Of a stretch of DNA of 42,943 nt, positions 1-7,524 are shown in pieces. Within the stretch, counting starts at the first letter, position 1. Every line of letters starts with the position of its first letter. The translations under genes and the position numbers were made by a program. Below the pieces are notes generated by a model, which searched no databases, was not told where the DNA came from, and saw only the letters and a program-made list of their open reading frames with translations. The stretch comes from an uncultured Pelagibacteraceae bacterium (GTDB lineage: Bacteria > Pseudomonadota > Alphaproteobacteria > Pelagibacterales > Pelagibacteraceae). The stretch lies in the NCBI GenBank assembly GCA_902577525.1, contig CACGZG010000010.1:1-42943 (forward strand). The letters are read 5' to 3'.

Positions 1-806
1 ACCTAGAAGACAATCTTTGGGTTTGTCCTGAACCTGAATGTAATAAGCACCATAGAATAAGCCCAAAACAAAGATTTGATATCTTGTTTGGAAAAAATAA
101 CTATGAAATTTTTAAAACACCAATTCCAAAAGATGATCCTTTAAATTGGACTGATTCAAAACCTTATAAAGATAGATTAAAAAGTGCGAGAAAAAAAACT
201 GGTCTTGAATGCGGAATGATGGTTGTAAGTGGATTAATAAATAAAATAAAAATTACTGCAGTGGCATCAGATTTTGACTTTTTAGGAGCATCAATGGCTG
301 CTGCTGAAGGAGAAGCTTTCTTGTATGGAATCCAACATGCAATAGAAAACCAAACACCTTTTTTATGTGTAAGTGCTGGAGGTGGGATGAGAATGATGGA
401 AAGTTTAATTTCACTGTCACAAATGACAAGAACAACTTTAGCAATCAATGAGCTTAAGAAAAAAAAACTTCCTTACATTGTATGTATTACTGATCCTACC
501 GCAGGTGGAATTACAGCCTCGTATGCCATGTTAGGAGATATTCATATAGCCGAGCCTGGAGCACTAATTGCTTTTGCAGGTGCTCGGGTAATACAAGGCA
601 CTGTGAAAGAAGAGCTACCTCAAGGTTTTCAAAAAAGCGAGTATGTTGAAAAAACAGGATTTGTTGATTTAATTGTTGAAAGGAAAGATCTATCAGAAAA
701 AATAGGAACTTTATTATCAATATTGTTAAAAAGAAATTCTGTTATAAATTCTGTAGAAAATGAAACTTCAGAAGATAATCAATCGCTTACAAAAGCTGCA
801 TCCTAA
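1..806 (+). CDS. accD: Acetyl-CoA carboxylase carboxyltransferase subunit beta, 5'-truncated by the window
   Basis: Beta subunit of the AccA2D2 carboxyltransferase, which moves the carboxyl group from biotin to acetyl-CoA to make malonyl-CoA for fatty acid synthesis in the cytoplasm. The frame is open from base 3, and the first residues read LEDNLWVCPEPECNKHHRIS, the end of the N-terminal zinc ribbon. The carboxyltransferase core follows, with GASMAAAEGE, SAGGGMRMME and DPTAGGITASYAMLGD. The cysteine spacing in the ribbon is unusual: CX4C, from a 6-bp tandem duplication, instead of the usual CX2C. The C-terminal tail is hydrophilic. The 3' end overlaps folC by 47 nt, the common accD-folC pair. 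The start codon lies outside the window. Confidence 0.95.
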   Translation, partial: LEDNLWVCPEPECNKHHRISPKQRFDILFGKNNYEIFKTPIPKDDPLNWTDSKPYKDRLKSARKKTGLECGMMVVSGLINKIKITAVASDFDFLGASMAAAEGEAFLYGIQHAIENQTPFLCVSAGGGMRMMESLISLSQMTRTTLAINELKKKKLPYIVCITDPTAGGITASYAMLGDIHIAEPGALIAFAGARVIQGTVKEELPQGFQKSEYVEKTGFVDLIVERKDLSEKIGTLLSILLKRNSVINSVENETSEDNQSLTKAAS

Positions 807-2028
807 AGAAATAGACCTTAGTTTAGATCGTATAAAAAACCTTTGTAAGAAATTAGGTAATCCACAAGATCAAATAAATTGTATCCAAGTCTGTGGAACT
901 AACGGGAAAGGAAGTACAATTTCTTTTTTAAGATCAATACTTAAGGAAGCTAATATCAAATGTAATATATATACTTCACCTCATGTCATACGTATTAATG
1001 AAAGATTTATCTATAATGATGAGATGATAAGTGATGATAATCTATCAATTTTATTAAGTGAGATAGAGGAGATTAATAATAATCAACCTTTAACATATTT
1101 TGAAGCTCTAACAGCTGCATTCTTCCAAGGATGTAAAAAATACAAAAATAATCTTGTGATTGCAGAATTTGGACTATTTGGAAGGGGAGATGCTGTAAAT
1201 ATTCTAAAAAAAAACCTTTGTAATATAGTGACATCTTGTAGTGAAGACCACTTAGACTGGTTACCAAAAAATGACAGGAATATTGAAAGAATTATCTTTG
1301 AGAAAACATCATCCTTACTCGACTCAAATATAGTTGTTGCAAAACAAACATCTAATGAAATTACAGAATGTATTAAAAAAAATATTTCTAATAATAGTGC
1401 AAATAAATATTTCTTTAATGAAAATTATAACTTTGTTTTAAAAGAAAAAAATTTTTTTTATTACAAGGATAATTATGGTGGTTTAAAAATTCCGAAACCA
1501 AATTTAAACGGTCAATTTCAACTCGAAAATGCCTCTACAGCCATTGCAACATTAAGAAATTTAAAGAATTTAAAAATTAAAGATCAACACATAATAGAGG
1601 GTATACCAAAAGCATCTAATATTGCTAGATTGGAAGAGATAAAATCTGGTAAACTTAAAGAATTAGTTAAAAATAATAAACTTATTCTTGATTCGTCACA
1701 CAATCCTGGCGGATCAAAAGCTCTAAATGAGTATCTTGAGACTTTAGATTGCAAAAAACATATTATTATAGGAATGATGGCCAATAAGGATCATGAAAAA
1801 TATATTTCTTATTTTAAGGATATTGCTTCATTAACAACAATTGATATTCCCAATCAACCCAATGCAATAAGTGGAAAAGATTTAAAAGACAAATTCAAGA
1901 CTATCCCTAATGTTCAGTACAAAAAAAATATCAAAGAAGCTATTCAATCTGTGAATCTTGCTGAAAATGATTTGTTAGTTATTACAGGCTCTATATATTT
2001 GAGTGGAGAATTTTTGAATTTAAATTAG
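760..2028 (+). CDS. folC: Bifunctional dihydrofolate/folylpolyglutamate synthase FolC
   Basis: Mur-ligase-family enzyme that adds L-glutamate to dihydropteroate and/or folate, forming and retaining folate cofactors. The P-loop GTNGKGST lies near residue 47, followed by TSPHVIRINERF (the folate-binding region of the family) and the ligase-type C-terminal domain with LDSSHNPGG near residue 311. At 422 residues it has the usual family length. The ATG at 760 lies inside accD and gives a 47-nt overlap; the N-terminus MKLQKIINRLQKLHP fits the family's first helix, so I keep this start. Its stop codon overlaps that of trxA, which converges from the other strand. Confidence 0.95.
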   Translation: MKLQKIINRLQKLHPKEIDLSLDRIKNLCKKLGNPQDQINCIQVCGTNGKGSTISFLRSILKEANIKCNIYTSPHVIRINERFIYNDEMISDDNLSILLSEIEEINNNQPLTYFEALTAAFFQGCKKYKNNLVIAEFGLFGRGDAVNILKKNLCNIVTSCSEDHLDWLPKNDRNIERIIFEKTSSLLDSNIVVAKQTSNEITECIKKNISNNSANKYFFNENYNFVLKEKNFFYYKDNYGGLKIPKPNLNGQFQLENASTAIATLRNLKNLKIKDQHIIEGIPKASNIARLEEIKSGKLKELVKNNKLILDSSHNPGGSKALNEYLETLDCKKHIIIGMMANKDHEKYISYFKDIASLTTIDIPNQPNAISGKDLKDKFKTIPNVQYKKNIKEAIQSVNLAENDLLVITGSIYLSGEFLNLN

Positions 2029-2342
2029 ATATTTTTTTCTAAAAATTCTTTCATATTACTTTCAGGAACCCCGCCAACTTTCCTATCAACCTCAACACCT
2101 TTTTTGTAAATTATTACTGTTGGCACACCTCTTATACCTGCGGCGCTCCCTGTGTTTATTCCACCATCCTCAATATCTGCATAATAAAAACCTGCTTTAC
2201 CTTTATATTCCTCAGCAAGTTTATCCATAATTGGCTTTAAAGCTTTACAAGGACCACACCATGCAGCACTAAATTGAATTACTGATACTTCCTCATTCTT
2301 GATTTTATTATCAAAATCTTCATCTTTAAAATTTAAAAGCAT
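2025..2342 (-). CDS. trxA: Thioredoxin
   Basis: Small dithiol oxidoreductase that reduces protein disulfides in the cytoplasm, itself recycled by thioredoxin reductase. The active site WCGPC is at residues 28-32 after FSAA, and the cis-proline region GVPTVIIYKKG follows in the second half. The 105-residue length is standard, and there is no signal peptide. It converges on folC (4-nt overlap) and lies downstream of the sbcB gene, 34 nt away. That gap holds an ATT trinucleotide repeat. Confidence 0.95.
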   Translation of the reverse strand: MLLNFKDEDFDNKIKNEEVSVIQFSAAWCGPCKALKPIMDKLAEEYKGKAGFYYADIEDGGINTGSAAGIRGVPTVIIYKKGVEVDRKVGGVPESNMKEFLEKNI

Positions 2343-2352
2343 TTAATCTATC

Positions 2353-2369
2353 TATTATTATTATTATTA
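2353..2369. repeat. ATT trinucleotide microsatellite in the sbcB-trxA gap
   Basis: Between sbcB (ends at 2377) and the trxA start codon (2342) there are between five and six units of TAT/ATT. It lies just upstream of trxA, where a change of unit number would alter the 5' leader. No protein is coded here. It may simply reflect AT bias. Confidence 0.6.
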
Positions 2370-2376
2370 ATGTCAA

Positions 2377-3813
2377 CTAGGCTATTTCATATTTTTTTTC
2401 AATTGACATTATAAATTGATTAATTTCATCCAATTTTTTTAATTCTTCCTCATCATCCCTGTTTGAAGCTTGGTCTCTTAGATAATCAATTTCAGAATAT
2501 GCCATATTAATTGTCTGCCATTTTTCCTTATTTTTACTTAAAATCCTTCTAGCAATTTCGCTCTTAATATTTCTATATAAATCTGGAGGTAAAATTTGTG
2601 GAGCTTCTTGATAAATAATTTTTTGGCCAAACCAACTGCATCTTTTATCTGTAAATTTATCTAGCATTCTTAATTTATCTTCCCAAGATGAACTATGCCA
2701 TGTTTTAAATAAAGCAGTATCTTTGTTGGGAATAAATTTTTCATATAAGGTTTCCTCTGGTAATAAATCTTCTTGAGTTTTGGTCTGTTCTTTTTCCTCT
2801 GCCGCTTCTCTATGAATAGTTTGGATATTTTTACAAAAATTTTCACTATTTCTTACTAAATGTGCCCTTCTTTTAATTGTCTCCAAATCTAAATCTGAGT
2901 ATGGCTTTTGTTTTAAAGCAAACTGTTTGTCCATAACCACTGGAGCTTTGTTAGTTTTTAAAACTCTTAAAGCTTTTGGACTCATTTTTTTTAAAACATC
3001 CCTAAGTTGATTGATTGGTAAATTTAATAGCGGTTCTGGATCTCTTCGACAATCCCACAAATATCCCCATGAAGCATAGGCAGGATGAAAACATTGATTA
3101 GGATGTAATGTGCTAGCTAAATACATCATATTTCTTCCCTTCACATTTTCAAAAATTGAATATATGCCATCATTTTTTAAAAGAGTTTCCACACTTGTTT
3201 TTGTTGAGGTTTTTAAAAATATTTCCCAATTTTCTTTATGTTTATTTTTAATAATTCTAAGAACGTTCAGTGAATTCTCAGCATCGACATAAGCGGTGTG
3301 GCTAGCTGAAGTGTCAAAACCCTGCATTCTAGACAAAGATTCTAATGCAAGACTTGGGTTACCTGCTTCTGTCAATTCTGTTTTTAATGTCTCTGAATTT
3401 AAAGTTTGAGCAGCTCTAGCTATATGTAATCCATCATGTTCACTGTTTGGTGATGCATGGGTAGCGTAAGGGTATCTATTGCCCTTAAAAAAATTAAAAT
3501 GAAACATTCTTCGATCAAAATTTAAATTTGACCAGCCCATAAACATTGCTGGAGTACATTTTGAGAAAAAATTTTCAACAGCACCTAAAAAATCATAATG
3601 AGAATAGTTACCTCTTGTTAATAAATCTATACTTGTTGAGTTAACAAGTAAGGCTTTTGCTGAAGGAACTTCCCCTTCGGGCATACGCCCTCGAATGTTG
3701 AATTTTCCAATTTCTTTTAAATTCTTATCAACAACAACTGCCCCAACCTCAATGATAGATCCCCAAATGGTACTGTTAGTTGTTTCGGTGTCATAAATTA
3801 CAATTTTATCCAT
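2377..3813 (-). CDS. sbcB: Exodeoxyribonuclease I (SbcB/ExoI family, DEDDh)
   Basis: Predicted 3'-5' single-strand DNA exonuclease used in recombination and repair. The DEDDh set is complete: D8 and E10 in DTETT, D100 in SNLNFDRR, and H172/D177 in SHTAYVDAENS. The C-terminal half carries ExoI-type blocks: NKAPVVMDK, then LYEKFIPNKD with a TDKRC block downstream, matching the SH3-like and helical domains of E. coli ExoI. The 478 residues match that protein's length (about 475). The downstream partner of a PD-(D/E)XK nuclease gene 6 nt away, it lies with rmuC in one DNA-processing operon. The family is fairly sure; the exact substrate polarity is inferred from the family. Confidence 0.88.
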   Translation of the reverse strand: MDKIVIYDTETTNSTIWGSIIEVGAVVVDKNLKEIGKFNIRGRMPEGEVPSAKALLVNSTSIDLLTRGNYSHYDFLGAVENFFSKCTPAMFMGWSNLNFDRRMFHFNFFKGNRYPYATHASPNSEHDGLHIARAAQTLNSETLKTELTEAGNPSLALESLSRMQGFDTSASHTAYVDAENSLNVLRIIKNKHKENWEIFLKTSTKTSVETLLKNDGIYSIFENVKGRNMMYLASTLHPNQCFHPAYASWGYLWDCRRDPEPLLNLPINQLRDVLKKMSPKALRVLKTNKAPVVMDKQFALKQKPYSDLDLETIKRRAHLVRNSENFCKNIQTIHREAAEEKEQTKTQEDLLPEETLYEKFIPNKDTALFKTWHSSSWEDKLRMLDKFTDKRCSWFGQKIIYQEAPQILPPDLYRNIKSEIARRILSKNKEKWQTINMAYSEIDYLRDQASNRDDEEELKKLDEINQFIMSIEKKYEIA

Positions 3814-3819
3814 ATTAAG

Positions 3820-4506
3820 CTAACCTTTTTTAATCATTTCATTAAATTTTTTTAATCTACCTAAAAATAAATTTTGATAAGTAATTAATTCAGGACCTTT
3901 AATTTTAAATTCCTGAAATAAATTATCTACTGTACAAACAAGAATAACGCATGCTGTGATATTAGACTTATATACGATATTATGAGCTAAAGAGTAAGCG
4001 GCTGTTTGTAATAACCATGAATCTATGTATTCAAATTTTTTAGGTTTATTAGATTGCTTGAAATCAATAATTGTTTCTCTCCCCTCGAAGACACCAACAC
4101 AATCTGCAGTGCCCGCATATCTGTCAGGATAATACATTGTACACTCCACACCATAAATTTCCTCTAATCTGTTTGTTAAACCCTTATCAATAATTTCTTT
4201 TGCCATTTTTTTATATTGTTCATTATCTTCAAAGAAACTTAAATTTTCTCTTCCTAAAAGATAAGACTCTAAATAACTATGCATCTGAGAACCTCTACTG
4301 CTTGCAGCTTTTGTAATAGCTTCAGCTTCTTTATGACCAGTTCTCTCTCTCCAGTTAGCCAAAGCTGCTTTGTCTTCTTCAGACTTTGTTGCATCAAGTA
4401 TCGAAGTTACACTAGGTAGCTTTGCTTCTCCTAATACGTATCTTCTTATTCCGTCCTCTGTTGCTCTTGAACTTTTAGGATAGTCATATTTTTTGTTCCA
4501 ACGCAT
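3820..4506 (-). CDS. PD-(D/E)XK exonuclease, MGME1/phage-exonuclease-like
   Basis: A 228-residue nuclease-fold protein. Counting from the ATG at 4506, the motifs are LPSVTSIL (30-37), RGSQMH with H76, E121, GTADCVG with D135, IDFK with D148 and K150, and QTAAY with Q167. These are the RecB-like PD-(D/E)XK signature, and the N-terminal PSVTSIL block is typical of mitochondrial MGME1-like and phage single-strand exonucleases. An alternative start at 4584 would add 26 residues but overlap rmuC by 41 nt, so I prefer 4506. It lies between sbcB and rmuC, which suggests a role in DNA end processing. The precise activity is inferred. Confidence 0.8.
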   Translation of the reverse strand: MRWNKKYDYPKSSRATEDGIRRYVLGEAKLPSVTSILDATKSEEDKAALANWRERTGHKEAEAITKAASSRGSQMHSYLESYLLGRENLSFFEDNEQYKKMAKEIIDKGLTNRLEEIYGVECTMYYPDRYAGTADCVGVFEGRETIIDFKQSNKPKKFEYIDSWLLQTAAYSLAHNIVYKSNITACVILVCTVDNLFQEFKIKGPELITYQNLFLGRLKKFNEMIKKG

Positions 4507-4543
4507 GTGATTTCTTATAGTCGGTATTATCTGAAAAAAGAAA

Positions 4544-5635
4544 TTATTTTTTAAGCTGTTTATTTCTTTCAACAAAACTCTCAACGTTCTCTGTCAGCAC
4601 AGCTTTTTCAACTTGCTCGGGATCTTTTATATTTTCTAAAGTTCTAGTAATTGATCTTGCATCTTTTCCAAAACTATCAACAACTGTCATGGCCTCTTCA
4701 AGTTTTTTTCTTAATTTGTAAATATTATCAAAATGACTAGAAAATCTAGTACTTATAGTTTTTAAATGATCATAAATCTCTGTTGCATGTTTTGAAATTT
4801 TAAGAGACTGAAAGCCCATGTGTAAAGACTGTAAATAAGCTGAAAGAGTATTTGGGCCACAAATTACTATTTTATATTTTTTCATTAATTCTTGAGTTAA
4901 TAGCTCTTTAGTGCTTGGGTCTTGGTACTCAGTCAATTCTTTATAAAGACTTTCTGTAGGAGCGTACACTATTGCAAAATTTGATGTTTTAGGTGGAACA
5001 ATATATTTTTCCATGACACTTTTTGCTTTAGCCTTAAATGCACTTGCTAATTTTGTTCTAGCATCAGCAACTGCCTTCTTGTCATCTGTCTCGTGCGCAT
5101 CTGTAATTGTCTTAAATTTTTCTACAGGAAAATGAGAGTCTACTGGAACCAAAACATCTCCTTGAAGCTTGATTGCAAATTCTACGTTTTCACTAGTATC
5201 TTCTTTCATTTTGACATTTGTCATATATTGAGACGCAGGCAATAAATCTTTAATTAGAGCTTCCAAAGAATACTCAGCTAGAGTTCCATATTTTTTGACC
5301 CCTGCTAAAATTTTAGTAATTCCCTCTTGACTTTGATTTAAGAGCTTTACTTGTTCATTAAAATTACCAACCTTCTCATCGACTTTAGTAAGTGCCTCGG
5401 TCATATCCTTTGTAACCCCAGTTGATAAAGAGTTAAATGAGGTAGACATCGAACTTAGAGATGTATTGATTGTAGAGTTTAAGCTATCTTTTAATCTTAT
5501 AATTTCTGCATTTAAATTCGCTATTTCATTAGTCTCATCAATTCTGTCCTCTTTCTTGGACCTTATATTTAAATACAAAATAGCCAAGATCGCTCCAAAC
5601 ATTAAAACCAAAATTATTAATAAAATTGTGTCCAT
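4544..5635 (-). CDS. rmuC: DNA recombination protein RmuC
   Basis: Membrane-anchored coiled-coil protein with a nuclease-like RmuC domain, known to limit DNA inversions and rearrangements. Residues 3-22 form one transmembrane helix. A heptad-rich region follows to about residue 110, then the RmuC core with VDSHFPVEKF, NFAIVYAPTESLY, ICGPNTLSAYLQSLHMGF and a helical tail. At 363 residues it is a short but complete family member. It is the first gene of the rmuC, PD-(D/E)XK, sbcB, trxA series. A TATAAT on its strand lies at 5650-5655, about 14 nt before the ATG, and would give a very short leader. Confidence 0.92.
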   Translation of the reverse strand: MDTILLIILVLMFGAILAILYLNIRSKKEDRIDETNEIANLNAEIIRLKDSLNSTINTSLSSMSTSFNSLSTGVTKDMTEALTKVDEKVGNFNEQVKLLNQSQEGITKILAGVKKYGTLAEYSLEALIKDLLPASQYMTNVKMKEDTSENVEFAIKLQGDVLVPVDSHFPVEKFKTITDAHETDDKKAVADARTKLASAFKAKAKSVMEKYIVPPKTSNFAIVYAPTESLYKELTEYQDPSTKELLTQELMKKYKIVICGPNTLSAYLQSLHMGFQSLKISKHATEIYDHLKTISTRFSSHFDNIYKLRKKLEEAMTVVDSFGKDARSITRTLENIKDPEQVEKAVLTENVESFVERNKQLKK

Positions 5636-5665
5636 GATTCGTAACTTGTATTATAAGGGATTTTT

Positions 5666-5797
5666 ATGGAATTATATCTTATTTTAAAAATTATTTTTGG
5701 AATAGGGGTTCTAATAGCTACTTATGCAATAATAAGAAATTTAGATATAATCAAAATTATTCTCATATACTTTAAAGATAAATTACTTGGAAAGTAA
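5666..5797 (+). CDS. Possible small single-pass membrane protein (43 aa)
   Basis: A short open frame starting MELYLILKIIFGIGVLIATY, with one hydrophobic segment over roughly residues 3-23 and a basic tail ending FKDKLLGK. It has a good ribosome-binding site, AAGGGA at 5655-5660, 5 nt before the ATG. It is divergent from rmuC (30 nt between start codons) and overlaps the 3' end of hisG by 15 nt. I do not recognise the protein. The ribosome-binding site and the lack of any other use for this interval support it, but it could be a chance frame. Confidence 0.5.
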   Translation: MELYLILKIIFGIGVLIATYAIIRNLDIIKIILIYFKDKLLGK

Positions 5798-6469
5798 TTT
5801 AATAAAGTTTTTTAAGCCTTTTTTTTTACTATTTTTTTTTGAAATAAAAATACAAGCTTGAGATTTTAAGATTTCTCCATCTTTCAATATACGTAGGTTA
5901 TTCGCTCTAAGAGTCTCACCTGTAGATGTTATGTCTGTAATTAATTCAGCTGAACCAGTAAAAGGGTACGCCTCAGTTGCTCCTAAACTATCAACTAATT
6001 TAAATTGAGTAACACCTTTAGAAAATAAAAAGTCCCTAGTTAAATTTGGATACTTAGTTGCAACTCTTAATCTTTTTTTCTTTTTATCTCTAAATTCAAA
6101 TGCAATTTCTTCTAGATCAGCTATTGTTTGAACATCGATCCAAGGATCCGGTATAGCTACAACTAGATTAGCATTTCCAAAATCAAGTTTTTTAATAACC
6201 TTTATTTTGTTTTGGGTATTTATCTCACTTTCTTTTAATAAATCAAAACCAGAAAAGCCAACATCTAAAGAACCATCTCCTAATCTTTCAATAATTTCTC
6301 TAGCGTGCAAATATAAAATTTTTATGTTTAATTTATTTTTTATTGAGCCTATCAAATCTCTTTCCCCTCTCTCAGAAATAAGCTTTAATCTTCTTTTAGT
6401 AAAAATTTTTAAAACATCTTTTCTTAACCGTCCCTTACTTGGTATTCCTATATTAATTAAATTTTTCAT
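5783..6469 (-). CDS. hisG: ATP phosphoribosyltransferase catalytic subunit, short form (HisG_S)
   Basis: First committed step of histidine synthesis: ATP plus PRPP gives phosphoribosyl-ATP. The N-terminus IGIPSKGRL, then GDGSLDVGFSGFDLL and the PRPP-binding SGSAEL-like block FTGSAELITDITSTGETLR identify it. At 228 residues it lacks the C-terminal ACT-like regulatory domain of long HisG, so it should need HisZ. The hisZ gene is directly upstream with a 4-nt overlap (6466-6469), so translation is probably coupled. The known HisG-HisZ hetero-octamer is inferred here from the gene pair. Confidence 0.95.
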   Translation of the reverse strand: MKNLINIGIPSKGRLRKDVLKIFTKRRLKLISERGERDLIGSIKNKLNIKILYLHAREIIERLGDGSLDVGFSGFDLLKESEINTQNKIKVIKKLDFGNANLVVAIPDPWIDVQTIADLEEIAFEFRDKKKKRLRVATKYPNLTRDFLFSKGVTQFKLVDSLGATEAYPFTGSAELITDITSTGETLRANNLRILKDGEILKSQACIFISKKNSKKKGLKNFIKLLSK

Positions 6470-7524
6470 GATTGATAATTTAAGTTAAAAGCTGCTCCAA
6501 CTGCTGATATTTTTTTTTTTGAACCTAGATCAGAAATTAATTTGTCATAACGACCACCATTACAACAATTAATAATTTTCGACTTCATTTTGATGTCTAT
6601 TTTAAAAACTATGCCAGTGTAATACTCCAATTGTCTACCGAAGGCTGATGAGAAAACCACATTTAATTTAGATATTTTGTTTTTTGAGACAGGAAAATAT
6701 TTTTGATCAACAAAAAGGTTTATTTTATATTTTTTAAAGAATTTATTTAATTCCTTTGCAGCTTTATTTATTGGACATTTAATTTTTAGAAACTCTTTAA
6801 TGATTTTCGATGTATTACTTCCTTTACTTGCTCTTCTTGGATCCTTAATCTTTTTATCAAACCTTTCTAAAATTTCTTTTAATGTTCTACCTGCAACAAT
6901 TGATGATTGATTATCCTTTAACATTTTTAAATATCGTCTTTTATCGACTTCAACAATAGTTGGATCTACATCAGAATTTGTCTCTAATCTTTTTAATAAA
7001 TCACTGAAATATTCCTCTCGCCAAAAATGTCTTGTAAGTCTTAATTTCCATCTTTTTGGTATATCTAATTTAGATATTAAAAGATTAAAAATTTCTACAT
7101 TGCCAATAGTTAGAGTACCACTTGAGTATTTCAAATTTTTTAGTGATTTAAATGATGTATTTATTATTTCTTTGTCGTCATTTTTTTCATCTTTCGATCC
7201 TATAATCTCAAAACCAACTTGATTTCGAATTATAGAGTCCTTTTTATTTTGAGATTTTCTATAAGCCTGTCCGCTATAAAATATTTTTTCTTTACTCTTT
7301 AAATTTTTCTCTAGATATCTAAGACAAGACACAATGGTAAGGTCGGGTCTCAAACATAATTCATTACCGGTGTGATCAATAAATGAAAAAATAAATTTTC
7401 TAAAACTCTCACCAGATCTTTGAACTATATGGTTAGTTTCAATGACTGACGGTAATTCAATATATTTAAATCCTTTAGACTGAACTGATCTAAGGATTTT
7501 GTCAGATAAATTTTTTGATTTCAT
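6466..7524 (-). CDS. hisZ: ATP phosphoribosyltransferase regulatory subunit HisZ
   Basis: HisRS-like protein without aminoacylation activity that activates and gives histidine feedback to short-form HisG. The class II synthetase-like core is visible: LCLRPDLTIVSCLRYL (motif 2 region), FGRQLEYYTGIVF and NGGRYDKLISDLG. There is no C-terminal anticodon-binding domain of HisRS; the protein ends at SAVGAAFNLNYQS, 352 residues, normal for HisZ. It overlaps hisS by 23 nt upstream and hisG by 4 nt downstream. HisS and HisZ are paralogues, so this is a tandem pair of an enzyme and its converted relative. Confidence 0.93.
   Translation of the reverse strand: MKSKNLSDKILRSVQSKGFKYIELPSVIETNHIVQRSGESFRKFIFSFIDHTGNELCLRPDLTIVSCLRYLEKNLKSKEKIFYSGQAYRKSQNKKDSIIRNQVGFEIIGSKDEKNDDKEIINTSFKSLKNLKYSSGTLTIGNVEIFNLLISKLDIPKRWKLRLTRHFWREEYFSDLLKRLETNSDVDPTIVEVDKRRYLKMLKDNQSSIVAGRTLKEILERFDKKIKDPRRASKGSNTSKIIKEFLKIKCPINKAAKELNKFFKKYKINLFVDQKYFPVSKNKISKLNVVFSSAFGRQLEYYTGIVFKIDIKMKSKIINCCNGGRYDKLISDLGSKKKISAVGAAFNLNYQS

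Noticed and set aside
4507-4584. Longer start of the PD-(D/E)XK nuclease
   Set aside because: It would overlap rmuC by 41 nt and adds no recognisable domain; the ATG at 4506 gives an orderly gap.
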